A DNA stretch of 64,000 nt from Acidimicrobiia bacterium. GTDB lineage: Bacteria; Actinomycetota; Acidimicrobiia; Acidimicrobiales; AC-14. The stretch lies in NCBI GenBank assembly GCA_023265025.1, contig JAHFUP010000007.1, positions 1 to 64,000 on the forward strand. The letters run 5' to 3'. The notes beneath the pieces are model-generated. The model did not search any database, was not told the origin of the DNA, and saw only the letters and a list, made by a program, of their open reading frames with translations. Below are positions 38,405 to 47,949 of this stretch, piece by piece (positions within the stretch are counted from its first letter, which is position 1; every line of letters begins with the position of its first letter). The translations under genes were made by a program, and so were the position numbers.

Positions 38405-39157
38405 TCAGATCGTCTGGTTGGCCAGGGCCAGGTGGGCGGCGCTGGCCTTGCGGAGGTTGGCCAGCCGGCGGGCGTCGAGGGTCTCGCAGATCCAGCCCCA
38501 GTGGATCGAGACCCAGTCGCCGGCGGCCAGGTCGTCGGCGAAGCCCCGGCCCTCGAACGCCCGCAGCACCCGCTCGGCCCGGGCCTCGCCGAGGGCCAGC
38601 TTGCCGTCGACCAGCGTCAAGGGCCGGCGGTCGACGGTGACGCTGGCGCCGTCGACCTCGCGGACCTGGCCCCAGCTGATCCGGCAGTTCTCCATGGCCG
38701 CCATTCCGACGGAATCCGACTCCAGGTGGCGGTAGACGTCGAGCACATGGAAGAGGTGGAAGGGTTTGGCGCCGGCGGGCGGCTTGCGCAGCACCTGCTC
38801 GCGGACCTTCGTGGGTAGATGGTTGCCGAACCGCTCCTCCAGCGACCGGTAGAGGTCGCCGGCCTCGACCACGTCGAGCAGCTCGTTGCCGAGCCAGTAC
38901 GCCTCGACAACCCGGGGGTCAAAGGGGTCGCCGATGCCGTTGGCGGCGGCGATGGTCCGCAGATAGGGCACCGCGCCGGTGAACTTGACCAGCAACGGGG
39001 CCAATCTGGGGTCGGGACGGCCCTCGACCGCGTGCTCGAGCAGGACCTCGTTCCCGTTGCCCCCGCAGTAGCCCAGGTGGTTGGGCATGAACGCGTAGCG
39101 GATGAAGAGGAGCAGCCCCGAGGGAGGGGCGGCCGGGGGTGCCGCGGGCATGCTCAA
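38405..39157 (-). CDS. DUF6390-like protein of unknown function
   Basis: LLLFIRYAFMPNHLGYCGGNGNEVLLEHAVEG...KPFHLFHVLDVYRHL...ENCRISWGQV. Confidence 0.7.
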   Translation of the reverse strand: MSMPAAPPAAPPSGLLLFIRYAFMPNHLGYCGGNGNEVLLEHAVEGRPDPRLAPLLVKFTGAVPYLRTIAAANGIGDPFDPRVVEAYWLGNELLDVVEAGDLYRSLEERFGNHLPTKVREQVLRKPPAGAKPFHLFHVLDVYRHLESDSVGMAAMENCRISWGQVREVDGASVTVDRRPLTLVDGKLALGEARAERVLRAFEGRGFADDLAAGDWVSIHWGWICETLDARRLANLRKASAAHLALANQTI

Positions 39158-39292
39158 GTCTCGCGCCGGATCTCTGCTTCAGGTTCCGCGTGAATAGGCC
39201 GAAAGTACTAGTGGCGACGCCGACTCCACTGCGCGATCCTGTAGGGCTTCGCCGCCGCAACGGTCCTGACGGAAGACAACGAGGCCAGCGCT

Positions 39293-40837
39293 ATGCGCCT
39301 TTCCATCCTGATGAGACCGGAAGTGATCGCATTCTCAATACTGATCATCGGGACGGCTATCGTGACGCTTCGAATGACACGACCGGAAGGCCGGTTCGCC
39401 CGGCGCAAGGAGGGCCGCGGCGGACGGGCGGTGGCTGCTGCCGGCGGTGGCGGCGAAACCGCCTTCAAAGTCGAGCAGGTCAACCGCAGCGACCCCAAGT
39501 CGCGCATGGAGTCGGTGACCTTCGCCGACGTCGCCGGCCTCGAGGAGGCCATCTCCGAGCTGCGTGAGGTCGTCGACTACCTCCGCGACCCCCACCGCTT
39601 CGAGCGGCTGGGTGCGCATATGCCCAAGGGCGTCCTGCTCTACGGGATGCCCGGCTGCGGGAAGACGCTGCTGGCCCGGGCCCTCGCCGGCGAGACGGGC
39701 GTTCCCTTCTACTTCGTGTCGGCTACCAGCTTCGTGGAGAAGTTCGTCGGCCTCGGCGCCTCCCGCGTCCGCCAGCTGTTCGAGGCGGCCAAGAGTTCGG
39801 CGCCCTGCATCATCTTCATCGACGAGCTCGACGCCATCGGCCGCCACCGCAGCGCCGACACCACGGGGGAGCGGGAGTTCGACCACACCCTGAACCAGCT
39901 GCTCGTCGAGCTCGACGGCTTCGGAGGCTCACCGGGTGTGATGATCATCGGCGCCACCAACCGACCCGAGCTGATCGACAGTGCCCTGCTGCGCCCGGGC
40001 CGGTTCGACCGCCGCATCCAGGTGGACCGGCCCGACCGCGGCGGCCGCGAGAAAATCCTTCGCCTCCACGCCGACACCCGCCCGGTGTCCCGGCGGATCG
40101 ATTGGGGCGAGGTCGCGGCCCACACCGCCGGCCTCACCGCCGCCGAGCTGGCCAACATCGTCAACGAGGCCTGCCTGCTCGCCGCCCGCCGGCATCGCGA
40201 CCGGGTCGCGCCCGAGGACGTCGACGAGGCCGTCTCCCGGGTGCTGGCGGGCACCCGCAGCGCCCGACTGATGTCCGACGACGAGAAGGAGCTCGTGGGC
40301 GTGCACGAGGCGGGCCACGCCCTGCTCTCGGTGCTGCTCCGGGGCGTCCAGCCGCCGTCGCGGGTGTCGATCGTGAACCGGGGGGCGGCCTTCGGGCGCT
40401 CGCCGTGGTCCACCACCGACGACCGCGAGGTCCTGACCAAGCGCGAGCTCATGGCCCAGCTGATCGTCCTCATGGGCGGGCGGGCCGCCGAGATGCAGGT
40501 CTTCGGCCAGCCCAGCACCCGGGCCGAGGACGACCTCGAGCACGCCGCCGATCTCGCCCGCCGCATGGTCGAGCGCTTGGCCATGACCGGCCGCTTCGAG
40601 CTGGCCGGCCGCAAGGACGAAGGCACCCGCGGCAATGACGACGGCGAGGGAGGCAAGGAGGTCCGCGAGCTGCTCGAAAAGGCCGAGCAGGCCGCCCGCA
40701 CCATCCTGGGCGACAACAGCGGCGACCTGCGCACCATCGCCGAGGCGCTGGTGCTGAAGGAGACCCTCACCGCCGCCGAGCTCCAGGACATCGTCCGGGG
40801 AGGCGGCGGGGGCGGCGCCTTCGAGCTTTCCAGCTAA
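39293..40837 (+). CDS. FtsH-like AAA+ metalloprotease with a minimal single-TM N-terminus
   Basis: [54 protein letters not shown] zinc motif, AEDDLEHA third-ligand region; N-terminus shows only one TM segment. Confidence 0.9.
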   Translation: MRLSILMRPEVIAFSILIIGTAIVTLRMTRPEGRFARRKEGRGGRAVAAAGGGGETAFKVEQVNRSDPKSRMESVTFADVAGLEEAISELREVVDYLRDPHRFERLGAHMPKGVLLYGMPGCGKTLLARALAGETGVPFYFVSATSFVEKFVGLGASRVRQLFEAAKSSAPCIIFIDELDAIGRHRSADTTGEREFDHTLNQLLVELDGFGGSPGVMIIGATNRPELIDSALLRPGRFDRRIQVDRPDRGGREKILRLHADTRPVSRRIDWGEVAAHTAGLTAAELANIVNEACLLAARRHRDRVAPEDVDEAVSRVLAGTRSARLMSDDEKELVGVHEAGHALLSVLLRGVQPPSRVSIVNRGAAFGRSPWSTTDDREVLTKRELMAQLIVLMGGRAAEMQVFGQPSTRAEDDLEHAADLARRMVERLAMTGRFELAGRKDEGTRGNDDGEGGKEVRELLEKAEQAARTILGDNSGDLRTIAEALVLKETLTAAELQDIVRGGGGGGAFELSS

Positions 40838-40841
40838 GTAC

Positions 40842-41031
40842 CACAAACGTTCGCCGCGTTCGTGGGGTTTGCCGTCCGTGGCCGCCGTCGCCGCCGATGG
40901 CGGCCCCTCCGGCAGCGGACACGAGGGAGGGACAGGGCGGAGGCGGCGCGAGCTCCGCTCGCCCGCCGGAGCACGATCACTTCGACCGAATGGAGTGAGC
41001 GACGCGAACGAATGAGGTCGAGGCACTAGGC
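40842..41031 (-). repeat. 190-bp dispersed repeat, copy B (inverted relative to copy A)
   Basis: Reverse complement matches 18031-18220 without gaps, 3 mismatches by eye; fills the convergent gap after the FtsH-like gene. Confidence 0.93.
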
Positions 41032-41045
41032 GCCCGAGGACCCCC

Positions 41046-41894
41046 CTAGAAACACAGGAAGAGGATGCACTGCTTGGCCGGCGCCGCTGCCGCCGCCGGC
41101 GCCGGCGCAGTGGCCACCGCATCCAGGAAGAGCGGCGTGCCGTCCCAGCCGGCCATCACCGGGTGCTGGGCACCCTGGCGCTGGTTCGCCGTGATCATCG
41201 GGGCCCGGGCGGCGGCGAAGGCGAAGGCCTCTTGCACCGATACCCTGCCGTCGCGGTTGGCATCGCCCTCGCCGTTGACGATGGCCTTCTCGATCTCCAG
41301 CAGCGTGAACACCGACTGCTGCTGGTCGGGCAGCTCGTAGGACTTTTCGTTGGCCCTCGACGAGCCAGTGAACAGGCGATTGGGCGCCGAGATGCCCTCG
41401 TCGAAGCCGGCCGCCTCGCAGCCCGAGATGTCCACCCACGCCTGACCCCTCAACTGGCGCACCTTGCCGGCCAGCTCGGTGTCGGCGATGAAGGCGTTGT
41501 CGTGGGGCCACAGGTACTCGGTCGAGCCGACCTGCTTGACGTGCCCGGAGTAGTGGATAACTGATAGCGACGTCGGCCCGCTGTGGTCGACGAGCCACTG
41601 CAGGCCGCCGCGGATGGCCCCGGCTGTCGCCGCACTCTCCGTGAGCACCTTGATGTGGTCGTCCGCCCAACCTGACTTCAGGAGGGCTTGGCGGAAGTCG
41701 GCGGCGTCGGCCACCGCCCCGAAGTTGGGCCGCGTCCGGCCCTGGAAGTGGTCGATGCCGATGATCAGCGCCCACCGCTCGCCGGCCGCGGGCGGCGAGG
41801 CGGCCGAAGCGGACACCGCCCCGCCGAGCGCTCCGGCGACCAGGAACGGGAGGAGCAGAAGGGCGCGGCGCATGACGATGTTCATACCACGCAC
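41046..41894 (-). CDS. Secreted caspase/metacaspase-family protein with an EF-hand-like loop
   Basis: Signal peptide LLLLPFLVAGALGGAVSASAA; WALIIGIDHFQG; His/Cys dyad SVIHYSGHVKQ and WVDISGCEAAG; DANRDGRVSVQEAF calcium-loop-like. Confidence 0.85.
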   Translation of the reverse strand: MRGMNIVMRRALLLLPFLVAGALGGAVSASAASPPAAGERWALIIGIDHFQGRTRPNFGAVADAADFRQALLKSGWADDHIKVLTESAATAGAIRGGLQWLVDHSGPTSLSVIHYSGHVKQVGSTEYLWPHDNAFIADTELAGKVRQLRGQAWVDISGCEAAGFDEGISAPNRLFTGSSRANEKSYELPDQQQSVFTLLEIEKAIVNGEGDANRDGRVSVQEAFAFAAARAPMITANQRQGAQHPVMAGWDGTPLFLDAVATAPAPAAAAAPAKQCILFLCF

Positions 41895-42022
41895 AGTGTT
41901 TGGCCACCCTTCGCGGCCTCAAGGTTCGCGCCGCCGGTGCCGATAACGAGGGACACTGGCCTTGAGAAGCGGAGGGGCGTTGCTGTGCGCACATCGGGAG
42001 TGACGGAACACCCCATGCACGG

Positions 42023-43525
42023 ATGACGTCAGACCGTCAGCGCATCCGGGTACTGATCGCCGACGACACTGCGACGCTCCGACTCGTGTTGCGCCGCACC
42101 CTGGAGGCGTCGCTGGCCTTCCAGGTCGTGGGCGAGGCCGTCGATGGGGCGGAGGCGGTCGAGATGGCAGGCGTGCACCGTCCCGACATCGTCCTCCTCG
42201 ACCTCTCCATGCCCGTGCTGGGCGGAATGGAAGCCATCCCGCTGATCCGCGATCGGGCGCCCGACACCCAGATCGTCGTGCTGTCGGAGTTCCCTGCCGA
42301 GCGCGTCGGGCCCCAGGTGGTGGAGATCGGGGCCGCGGCGTTCCTTGGCAAGCAGCAGGGCCTCGACCGGCTGGTGCCCAGCCTGCTGCAGGTGTGGCGG
42401 GCCAGCCAGCCGCAGCCGGCCCCGGCGGTCCTGCCCGACGGGTGGTTCCGGGGTGCCTTCGCGCACGCGCCACTGCCGATGGCCCTGGTCGGCCCTGGCG
42501 ACGCGGTCCTCTACGCCAACCCGGCCCTGTGCCGGCTCACCGGCTACCGCCGCGAGCAGCTCGGAGCGCTCACGGTCGCCGAGCTCAGCCACCCCGACGA
42601 CCGGGAGGTGGCGGCCCAGTCGCTCCGCTCGGTCGCCAACGGGAGCAGGGCGTCGTCAGTGACCGACGCCCGCCTCCTCCGGCCGGACGGCCGCACGGTA
42701 TGGGTTTCCCTCAGCTGCTCGGCGACGGAGGACGGTTCCTACCTGGTCGTCCAGATGGTCGACGTGACCGATCAGCGGTGGACCGAGCGGGAGCTGAGCC
42801 GCTCCAACGCCGAGCTGGGGAGCTTCGCCTATCTCGCGGCCCACGAGCTCAAGGCGCCGCTCCAGACGATCTCGGGCTTCGCCGGCTTCCTCGACCACGT
42901 GTACGGGCCGGGCCTCGAGCCCCAGGCCCGGGAGTTCGTCAACTGGATCGTCGAAGGCGCCGGCCGGATGAACTCCCTTATCGAGGACCTGCTGGGCTAC
43001 TGCGCCGTCGACGTGGCCGAAACCGTCCTCGAGCCGGTCGCCCTGGACGGCGTGGTCGCTGAGGCGCTGCACCAGCTCGACTGGGAGGTGGCGTGCCGGG
43101 GGGCGCTGGTCACCGTCGACCCCCTGCCCACGGTGACCGGCGACCCGGTCCAGTTCGGCCAGCTGCTCCAGAACCTGCTGGCCAACGCCCTCAAGTTCGT
43201 CCCCGAGGGGCGCCGGCCGGAGGTCCATGTCTCCGCCGAGCGGATCGCCAACGGCTGGACGCTGACCGTGGCCGACAACGGCATCGGGGTCGAGGACGCG
43301 GCTCGGGAACGCATCTTCTCCATGTTCGAGCGAGTGCACCCACGGGAGCGATACAAGGGCACGGGCATCGGCCTGACCCTCTGCAAGCGCATCATCGAGC
43401 GTCGGGGCGGGACGATCTGGGTCGAACCCAACCCGACGGGCGGCAGCCGGTTCTGCTTCAGGATGCCTGACGTCCTGACACCGGCCGTCCTGCCGGCGTC
43501 GCCGCGCACCGTGGCGGCCGCCTGA
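42023..43525 (+). CDS. Hybrid response regulator-PAS-histidine kinase
   Basis: N-terminal REC (VLIADDTATLRLVL...DIVLLDLSMPVLGG), PAS (FRGAFAHAPLPMALVG...), kinase LAAHELKAPLQTISGFAGFL and NALKFVPEGRRPEV/GTGIGLTLCKRIIERRGG. Confidence 0.95.
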   Translation: MTSDRQRIRVLIADDTATLRLVLRRTLEASLAFQVVGEAVDGAEAVEMAGVHRPDIVLLDLSMPVLGGMEAIPLIRDRAPDTQIVVLSEFPAERVGPQVVEIGAAAFLGKQQGLDRLVPSLLQVWRASQPQPAPAVLPDGWFRGAFAHAPLPMALVGPGDAVLYANPALCRLTGYRREQLGALTVAELSHPDDREVAAQSLRSVANGSRASSVTDARLLRPDGRTVWVSLSCSATEDGSYLVVQMVDVTDQRWTERELSRSNAELGSFAYLAAHELKAPLQTISGFAGFLDHVYGPGLEPQAREFVNWIVEGAGRMNSLIEDLLGYCAVDVAETVLEPVALDGVVAEALHQLDWEVACRGALVTVDPLPTVTGDPVQFGQLLQNLLANALKFVPEGRRPEVHVSAERIANGWTLTVADNGIGVEDAARERIFSMFERVHPRERYKGTGIGLTLCKRIIERRGGTIWVEPNPTGGSRFCFRMPDVLTPAVLPASPRTVAAA

Positions 43526-43612
43526 GCGGTACAGCAGCGCGACAGGTAGCGGACCCCGAGTCGTAAACCCTGAGAGACCGGCGGGCAACGCTCAATCCGT
43601 ACTGTCCAACGG

Positions 43613-44335
43613 GTGGATGCAGAGTTGTATACAGCCCGCCCGGAGCTCCGGCGCGAGTTGGCGTACGACCGGCTGAAGACCGCCCTGCTGGTCGGGGATT
43701 ACCCGTTGAACCGTCGGCTGGCCGAAGAGCGCCTCGCGGCCCAGCTCGGGGTGTCCCGGACGCCGGTGCGCGAGGCGCTGCTGCGTCTCGACGCCGAGGG
43801 CCTGGTCCGGCGTTCCCCGGAGGGCGGCTGGTACCCGACGGCGCCCGACGTCTCTGCAGTGCACGACCTCTACGAGGTGCGCCTGGTCCTGGAGCTGCAG
43901 GGCCTGCGCCGGCCGATCCAGGGAGGCCGGGCGGCAATGCATGACCCGGCCGTCCTGGAGCCCCTGCGGGACGAGTGGCGCCGGTTGGCCGGCGAGGCGC
44001 CGGCGCCGGATCCCGGGTTCGTCACCCTCGACGAGGACTTCCACGAGCGCCTGGCCGCCTCGTCGGGCAACCCGTCGCTGGCCGACCTGCTGCGCATGGT
44101 GAACGAGCGGATCCGGATGGTCCGCATGCACGACTTCCTCACCGAGGAGCGGGTGCGCCGGACGATCGGCCAGCACCTGGAGATCGTCGAGGCGGTACTG
44201 GTGGGGGATCTGACGCTCGCGGTGGCCCGGTTCGAGGTCCACCTGGGGGAGTCAATGGCCGTGGTGGAGGAGCGGGCGACCCGCGCTCTGGCCCGGATGG
44301 TCGCCGGAAGAGGGGGAATGGGGATGCGCGCATGA
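43613..44335 (+). CDS. GntR-family (FCD-type) transcriptional regulator
   Basis: RLAEERLAAQLGVSRTPVREALLRLDAEGLVRRSPEGGWYPTAPDVSAVHDLYEVRLVLE; GTG start. Confidence 0.95.
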   Translation: MDAELYTARPELRRELAYDRLKTALLVGDYPLNRRLAEERLAAQLGVSRTPVREALLRLDAEGLVRRSPEGGWYPTAPDVSAVHDLYEVRLVLELQGLRRPIQGGRAAMHDPAVLEPLRDEWRRLAGEAPAPDPGFVTLDEDFHERLAASSGNPSLADLLRMVNERIRMVRMHDFLTEERVRRTIGQHLEIVEAVLVGDLTLAVARFEVHLGESMAVVEERATRALARMVAGRGGMGMRA

Positions 44336-45882
44336 GCTTGTTGACCGAGGAGGTCGCGGCGCCGACCATTGAGGGGGAGCCGCTGCTGGCGGTGCGGGAT
44401 CTCACCGTCCGCTTCGGCGAGGTGGTGGCCAACGACTCGGTGAACTTCGAGGTCCGCGCCGGGGAGGTGCATGCCCTCCTGGGCGAGAACGGCGCCGGCA
44501 AGAGCACCCTGATGAAGCTCATCTACGGGGTCAACAAGCCCGATTCCGGGGAGCTCCATTTCGGCGGGTCGCCGGTTCGCATCGACTCGCCGGCCGCGGC
44601 CCGCAGGCTCGGCATCGGCATGGTCTTCCAGGACCTCCGCCTGGTGCCGGCGCTGACGGTGGCGGAGAACGTGGCCCTTGCCCTGCCGCTCAAGGGCATC
44701 CGCCTCGACCGGGCCGGGCTCGTCAGGCGGATCGAGGAGGCGGCCGACCACTTCGGGCTGGCCTGCGACCCGTCTGCCCTCGTCCGCCATCTCTCCATCG
44801 GGGAGCGCCAGCGGGTCGAGATCCTGAAGGTCTTGATGGCGGGGGCCAAGCTCGTCATCCTCGACGAGCCGACGAGCGTCCTCGCCCCCCAGGAGGTCGA
44901 CGCCCTGTTCGCCGGCCTCCGCCAGCTCCGGGCCCGCGGGCTGTCGGTCGTCATCATCACCCACAAGCTCCACGAGGCCCGGGCCATCGCCGACCGGGTC
45001 AGTGTCCTGCGGGGCGGGAAGATGGTGCTGGTCGCCGCCGACCCGACGGCCCACGACGACCGCTCGTTGATCGAGGCGATGGTCGGCCGCACCGTGCCGG
45101 CGCTCCCGGCGACCCGCCCGTCACCGCGGGCGGCGGCGACGCCGGCGCTGGAGCTGCACGGCGTGTCGGCGAACGGCGACGGCGGCCACCTGGCCCTGCA
45201 GGACGTCGATCTGGTGATCGCCAGCGGTGAGCTGGTCGGCGTGGCCGGCGTCTCGGGCAACGGTCAGCGTGAGCTCTACGAAGTCGCCCTCGGCCTGCGC
45301 GAGCTGGCCGGCGGGCGGGTGGTCGTGGCGGGGACCGACCTGTCCGGGGGTGGTCCCCGGGCCGCGATCGAGGCCGGCGGGGTCGGCATCCCGGAGGACC
45401 CGGTGGCCGACGCCGTCGTGCCGGGCCTCTCGGTGGCCGAGCACATGGCGCTGGCCGACCTGAAGAGCGTCCGGCGGGGCTTCGGCATCGATTGGGCCAA
45501 GGTGCGTTCACGGTTGGCGGGGCTCGACGAACAGACCGGCCTGCGCATGGCCGGCGCCGGGCGGAAGGTGGCCGATCTGTCGGGTGGCAACATCCAGCGG
45601 GTCATCCTTACCCGGGCGCTAGGGAGCGATGCCCGCCTGGTGGTCGCCGCGTACCCGAGTCGGGGCCTCGACGTCGCCACCACCCGGCGCACCCAGGAGC
45701 TGCTGCTCGAGCGCCGGGCCGCCGGTGCCGGCGTGCTGGTGATCTCCGAGGACGTCGACGAGCTGCTGGAGCTGTCGGACCGCATCCTCGTGCTCCACGC
45801 CGGCCGGGTGGCCGGGATCGTGCGGCCGGGCGAGGCCGACCGGTACGACATCGGCGAGCTCATGCTCCAGGGGGCCAAGTGA
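44332..45882 (+). CDS. ABC transporter ATP-binding protein with tandem ABC domains (nucleoside/BMP type)
   Basis: LLGENGAGKSTLMKLIYGVNKPDSGEL, LSIGERQRVEILKVLMAGAKLVILDEPTSVL; second ABC half with LSGGNIQRVILTRAL. Confidence 0.95.
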   Translation: MSLLTEEVAAPTIEGEPLLAVRDLTVRFGEVVANDSVNFEVRAGEVHALLGENGAGKSTLMKLIYGVNKPDSGELHFGGSPVRIDSPAAARRLGIGMVFQDLRLVPALTVAENVALALPLKGIRLDRAGLVRRIEEAADHFGLACDPSALVRHLSIGERQRVEILKVLMAGAKLVILDEPTSVLAPQEVDALFAGLRQLRARGLSVVIITHKLHEARAIADRVSVLRGGKMVLVAADPTAHDDRSLIEAMVGRTVPALPATRPSPRAAATPALELHGVSANGDGGHLALQDVDLVIASGELVGVAGVSGNGQRELYEVALGLRELAGGRVVVAGTDLSGGGPRAAIEAGGVGIPEDPVADAVVPGLSVAEHMALADLKSVRRGFGIDWAKVRSRLAGLDEQTGLRMAGAGRKVADLSGGNIQRVILTRALGSDARLVVAAYPSRGLDVATTRRTQELLLERRAAGAGVLVISEDVDELLELSDRILVLHAGRVAGIVRPGEADRYDIGELMLQGAK

Positions 45883-46940
45883 ACCTCGACGCGGCCAGGC
45901 TGGCTCGCGGCGCCGGCCGGCTGGCACTGGCCTACGCCGCCGCCCTTGTGCTCTTCGGCGCCTTCGTCGTCACCAAAGGCGCCAACCCGATCCAGATGTA
46001 CGGCGACATGTGGCGGTCGACGGTCCTCAACGGCACGTCGATCGGCCAGGTACTGGTCAAGGCCTCGCCGCTCATCCTCGCCGGGCTGGCGGTGGCGGTG
46101 CCGGCCAAGGCGGGGCTAGTGAACGTCGGCGGCGAGGGCCAGGTGATCATGGGCGCGGTGGCGGCCGGCGGGGTCGCCCTGGCCCTGGACGGCACCCTCC
46201 CCGGCGGCGTGATGGTCGTCGTGATGATGCTGGCCGCGGCAACGGCCGGCGGTCTGTGGGCCGGGCTGGCCGCGGTGCTGCGGCTGACCGTGCGGGTCAA
46301 CGAGGCCATCACCACGCTGCTTCTCAACTACGTGGCCATCGACCTCCTCCTGTACCTGATCTACCAGCCGTGGAAGGACAAGTTCGGCTCCGGCCAGCCC
46401 GCGACCCGCGCCCTCGCGGTGGCCGCCCGGCTGCCCCTCATCGGTACGAGCAAGGTCCACGCCGGCTTCGTGATCGCGGTCGTCGCCACGGCCGTGATCT
46501 TCGCCCTGCTGCGGTGGACGTCGTGGGGCTTCCGTCTCCGGGTGGTCGGCGGCAACGCCGAAGCCGCCCGCCGTGCCGGCCTACCCGTCTCCGCCCTGCT
46601 GATCTCGGCCATGGTGGTCGGCGGCGCGCTGGCCGGGCTGGGCGGCATGGTCCACTTCGCCGGCGCCGAGTTCAAGCTCCGCCCGGGCATGACGCTCAAC
46701 TTCGGCTACATCGCCTTCCTCGCCGCCTGGCTGGCCCGCCACGATCCACTGAAGGTGGCCGGCGCCGCCGTCCTGCTGGCCCTGATCGCCATCGGCGGCG
46801 ACAGCCTCCAGCTGGATTCCGGGCTGCCGGCGGCGGCGGTGAACGTCCTGATGGGGCTCGTCCTGGTGGCCGTCATGGGTCGGGGCCAAACCACCCGACG
46901 TTCGCCCAAGGTCGCCGGGATCCCGGCGGTCGCTTCATGA
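45879..46940 (+). CDS. ABC transporter permease (nucleoside/BMP type)
   Basis: GTG start overlapping previous stop; NVGGEGQVIMGAVAAGGVAL, VNEAITTLLLNYVAIDLLLYLI. Confidence 0.94.
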   Translation: MNLDAARLARGAGRLALAYAAALVLFGAFVVTKGANPIQMYGDMWRSTVLNGTSIGQVLVKASPLILAGLAVAVPAKAGLVNVGGEGQVIMGAVAAGGVALALDGTLPGGVMVVVMMLAAATAGGLWAGLAAVLRLTVRVNEAITTLLLNYVAIDLLLYLIYQPWKDKFGSGQPATRALAVAARLPLIGTSKVHAGFVIAVVATAVIFALLRWTSWGFRLRVVGGNAEAARRAGLPVSALLISAMVVGGALAGLGGMVHFAGAEFKLRPGMTLNFGYIAFLAAWLARHDPLKVAGAAVLLALIAIGGDSLQLDSGLPAAAVNVLMGLVLVAVMGRGQTTRRSPKVAGIPAVAS

Positions 46941-47851
46941 TTCTTCCTGTTGAGGTCATGGTCGGCGCCGTCCGGGGCGGGACGTCGATCCTCTACGCCG
47001 CCCTCGGGGAGACCGTCTCCGAGCGGGCCGGCGTCATCAACCTGGGCACCGAGGGCTGCATGCTCGTCGGCGCCCTCACCGGCTACGCGGTCACCGCGTC
47101 GACGGGCAACCCGTGGGTGGGCGTGCTGGCCGGGGCCGTGGCCGGCGGGCTGCTGGCCCTCGTCCACGCCATCCTCGTCCTGTCCAGGGGCGCCAACCAA
47201 CTGGCCACCGGCCTGGTGGTGCTGTTCCTGGGCCTGGGGCTGACGTCGCTTTTCGGCGCCGCCTACGTCGGCCGCTCGATCAACGCGTTCAAGCCCGTCG
47301 GCATCCCCGGCCTGTCGTCGATTCCGGGCGTCGGCGACGTCCTGTTCAACCACGACCCCCTCACCTACCTGTCATATCTCGCCGGGCCGGCGGTGTGGTG
47401 GCTGCTCTACCGCAGCCGCCCGGGTCTCATCCTGCGGGCCGCCGGCGAGCGCCAGGAGGTGCTGGCTGCCTACGGCCACTCGCCCCTGCGGGTCCGCTAC
47501 CTGGCGGTGGTCGCCGGCGGCGCCCTCGCCGGGATCGGCGGCGCCCAGCTGTCGACCGCCTACGCCAACGCCTGGTTCGAGAACATGACCCAGGGCCGCG
47601 GCTTCATCGCCGTCGCCCTGGTCATCTTCGCCGCCTGGCACCCCATCCGGGCCGTGTGGGGCGCCTACCTGTTCGGCGCCGCACTGGCCCTCTCGCCGGC
47701 CCTCCAGGCTCGGGGCTACGGCTTCAACCAGTTCGCCCTCGATGCCATCCCGTACGTCGTCACCATCGGGGTCCTCGTGTTCCTCGGCCGCCGTCGTGCC
47801 CACGCTGCCCCCGAGGGACTGAGGAAGGTCTTCGAGATGAGCGGGACGTAG
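46937..47851 (+). CDS. ABC transporter permease (nucleoside/BMP type)
   Basis: ILYAALGETVSERAGVINLGTEGCMLVGALTGYAV, GRGFIAVALVIFAAWHPIRAVWGAYLFG. Confidence 0.95.
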   Translation: MILPVEVMVGAVRGGTSILYAALGETVSERAGVINLGTEGCMLVGALTGYAVTASTGNPWVGVLAGAVAGGLLALVHAILVLSRGANQLATGLVVLFLGLGLTSLFGAAYVGRSINAFKPVGIPGLSSIPGVGDVLFNHDPLTYLSYLAGPAVWWLLYRSRPGLILRAAGERQEVLAAYGHSPLRVRYLAVVAGGALAGIGGAQLSTAYANAWFENMTQGRGFIAVALVIFAAWHPIRAVWGAYLFGAALALSPALQARGYGFNQFALDAIPYVVTIGVLVFLGRRRAHAAPEGLRKVFEMSGT

Positions 47852-47862
47852 CCGCACCATCC

Positions 47863-47914
47863 CGAACTGGTGACGGTTCGACCGGCCAGGACCTGTCCGA
47901 TCGTCACCAGTTCG
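47863..47914. repeat. Intergenic hairpin, copy 3 of the CGAACTGG-type family
   Basis: CGAACTGGTGACG (47863-47875) is a perfect 13-bp inverted repeat of CGTCACCAGTTCG (47902-47914); inner parts partly paired. Confidence 0.8.
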
Positions 47915-47949
47915 ATGTGAGAGCTCAATACAACCAAAGGGAGAGAGCA

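Noticed and set aside
35956-38640. 894-aa + strand ORF across murJ and the YkuD gene
   Set aside because: Alternate frame of two confidently assigned genes; Arg/Pro/Gly-rich shadow translation.
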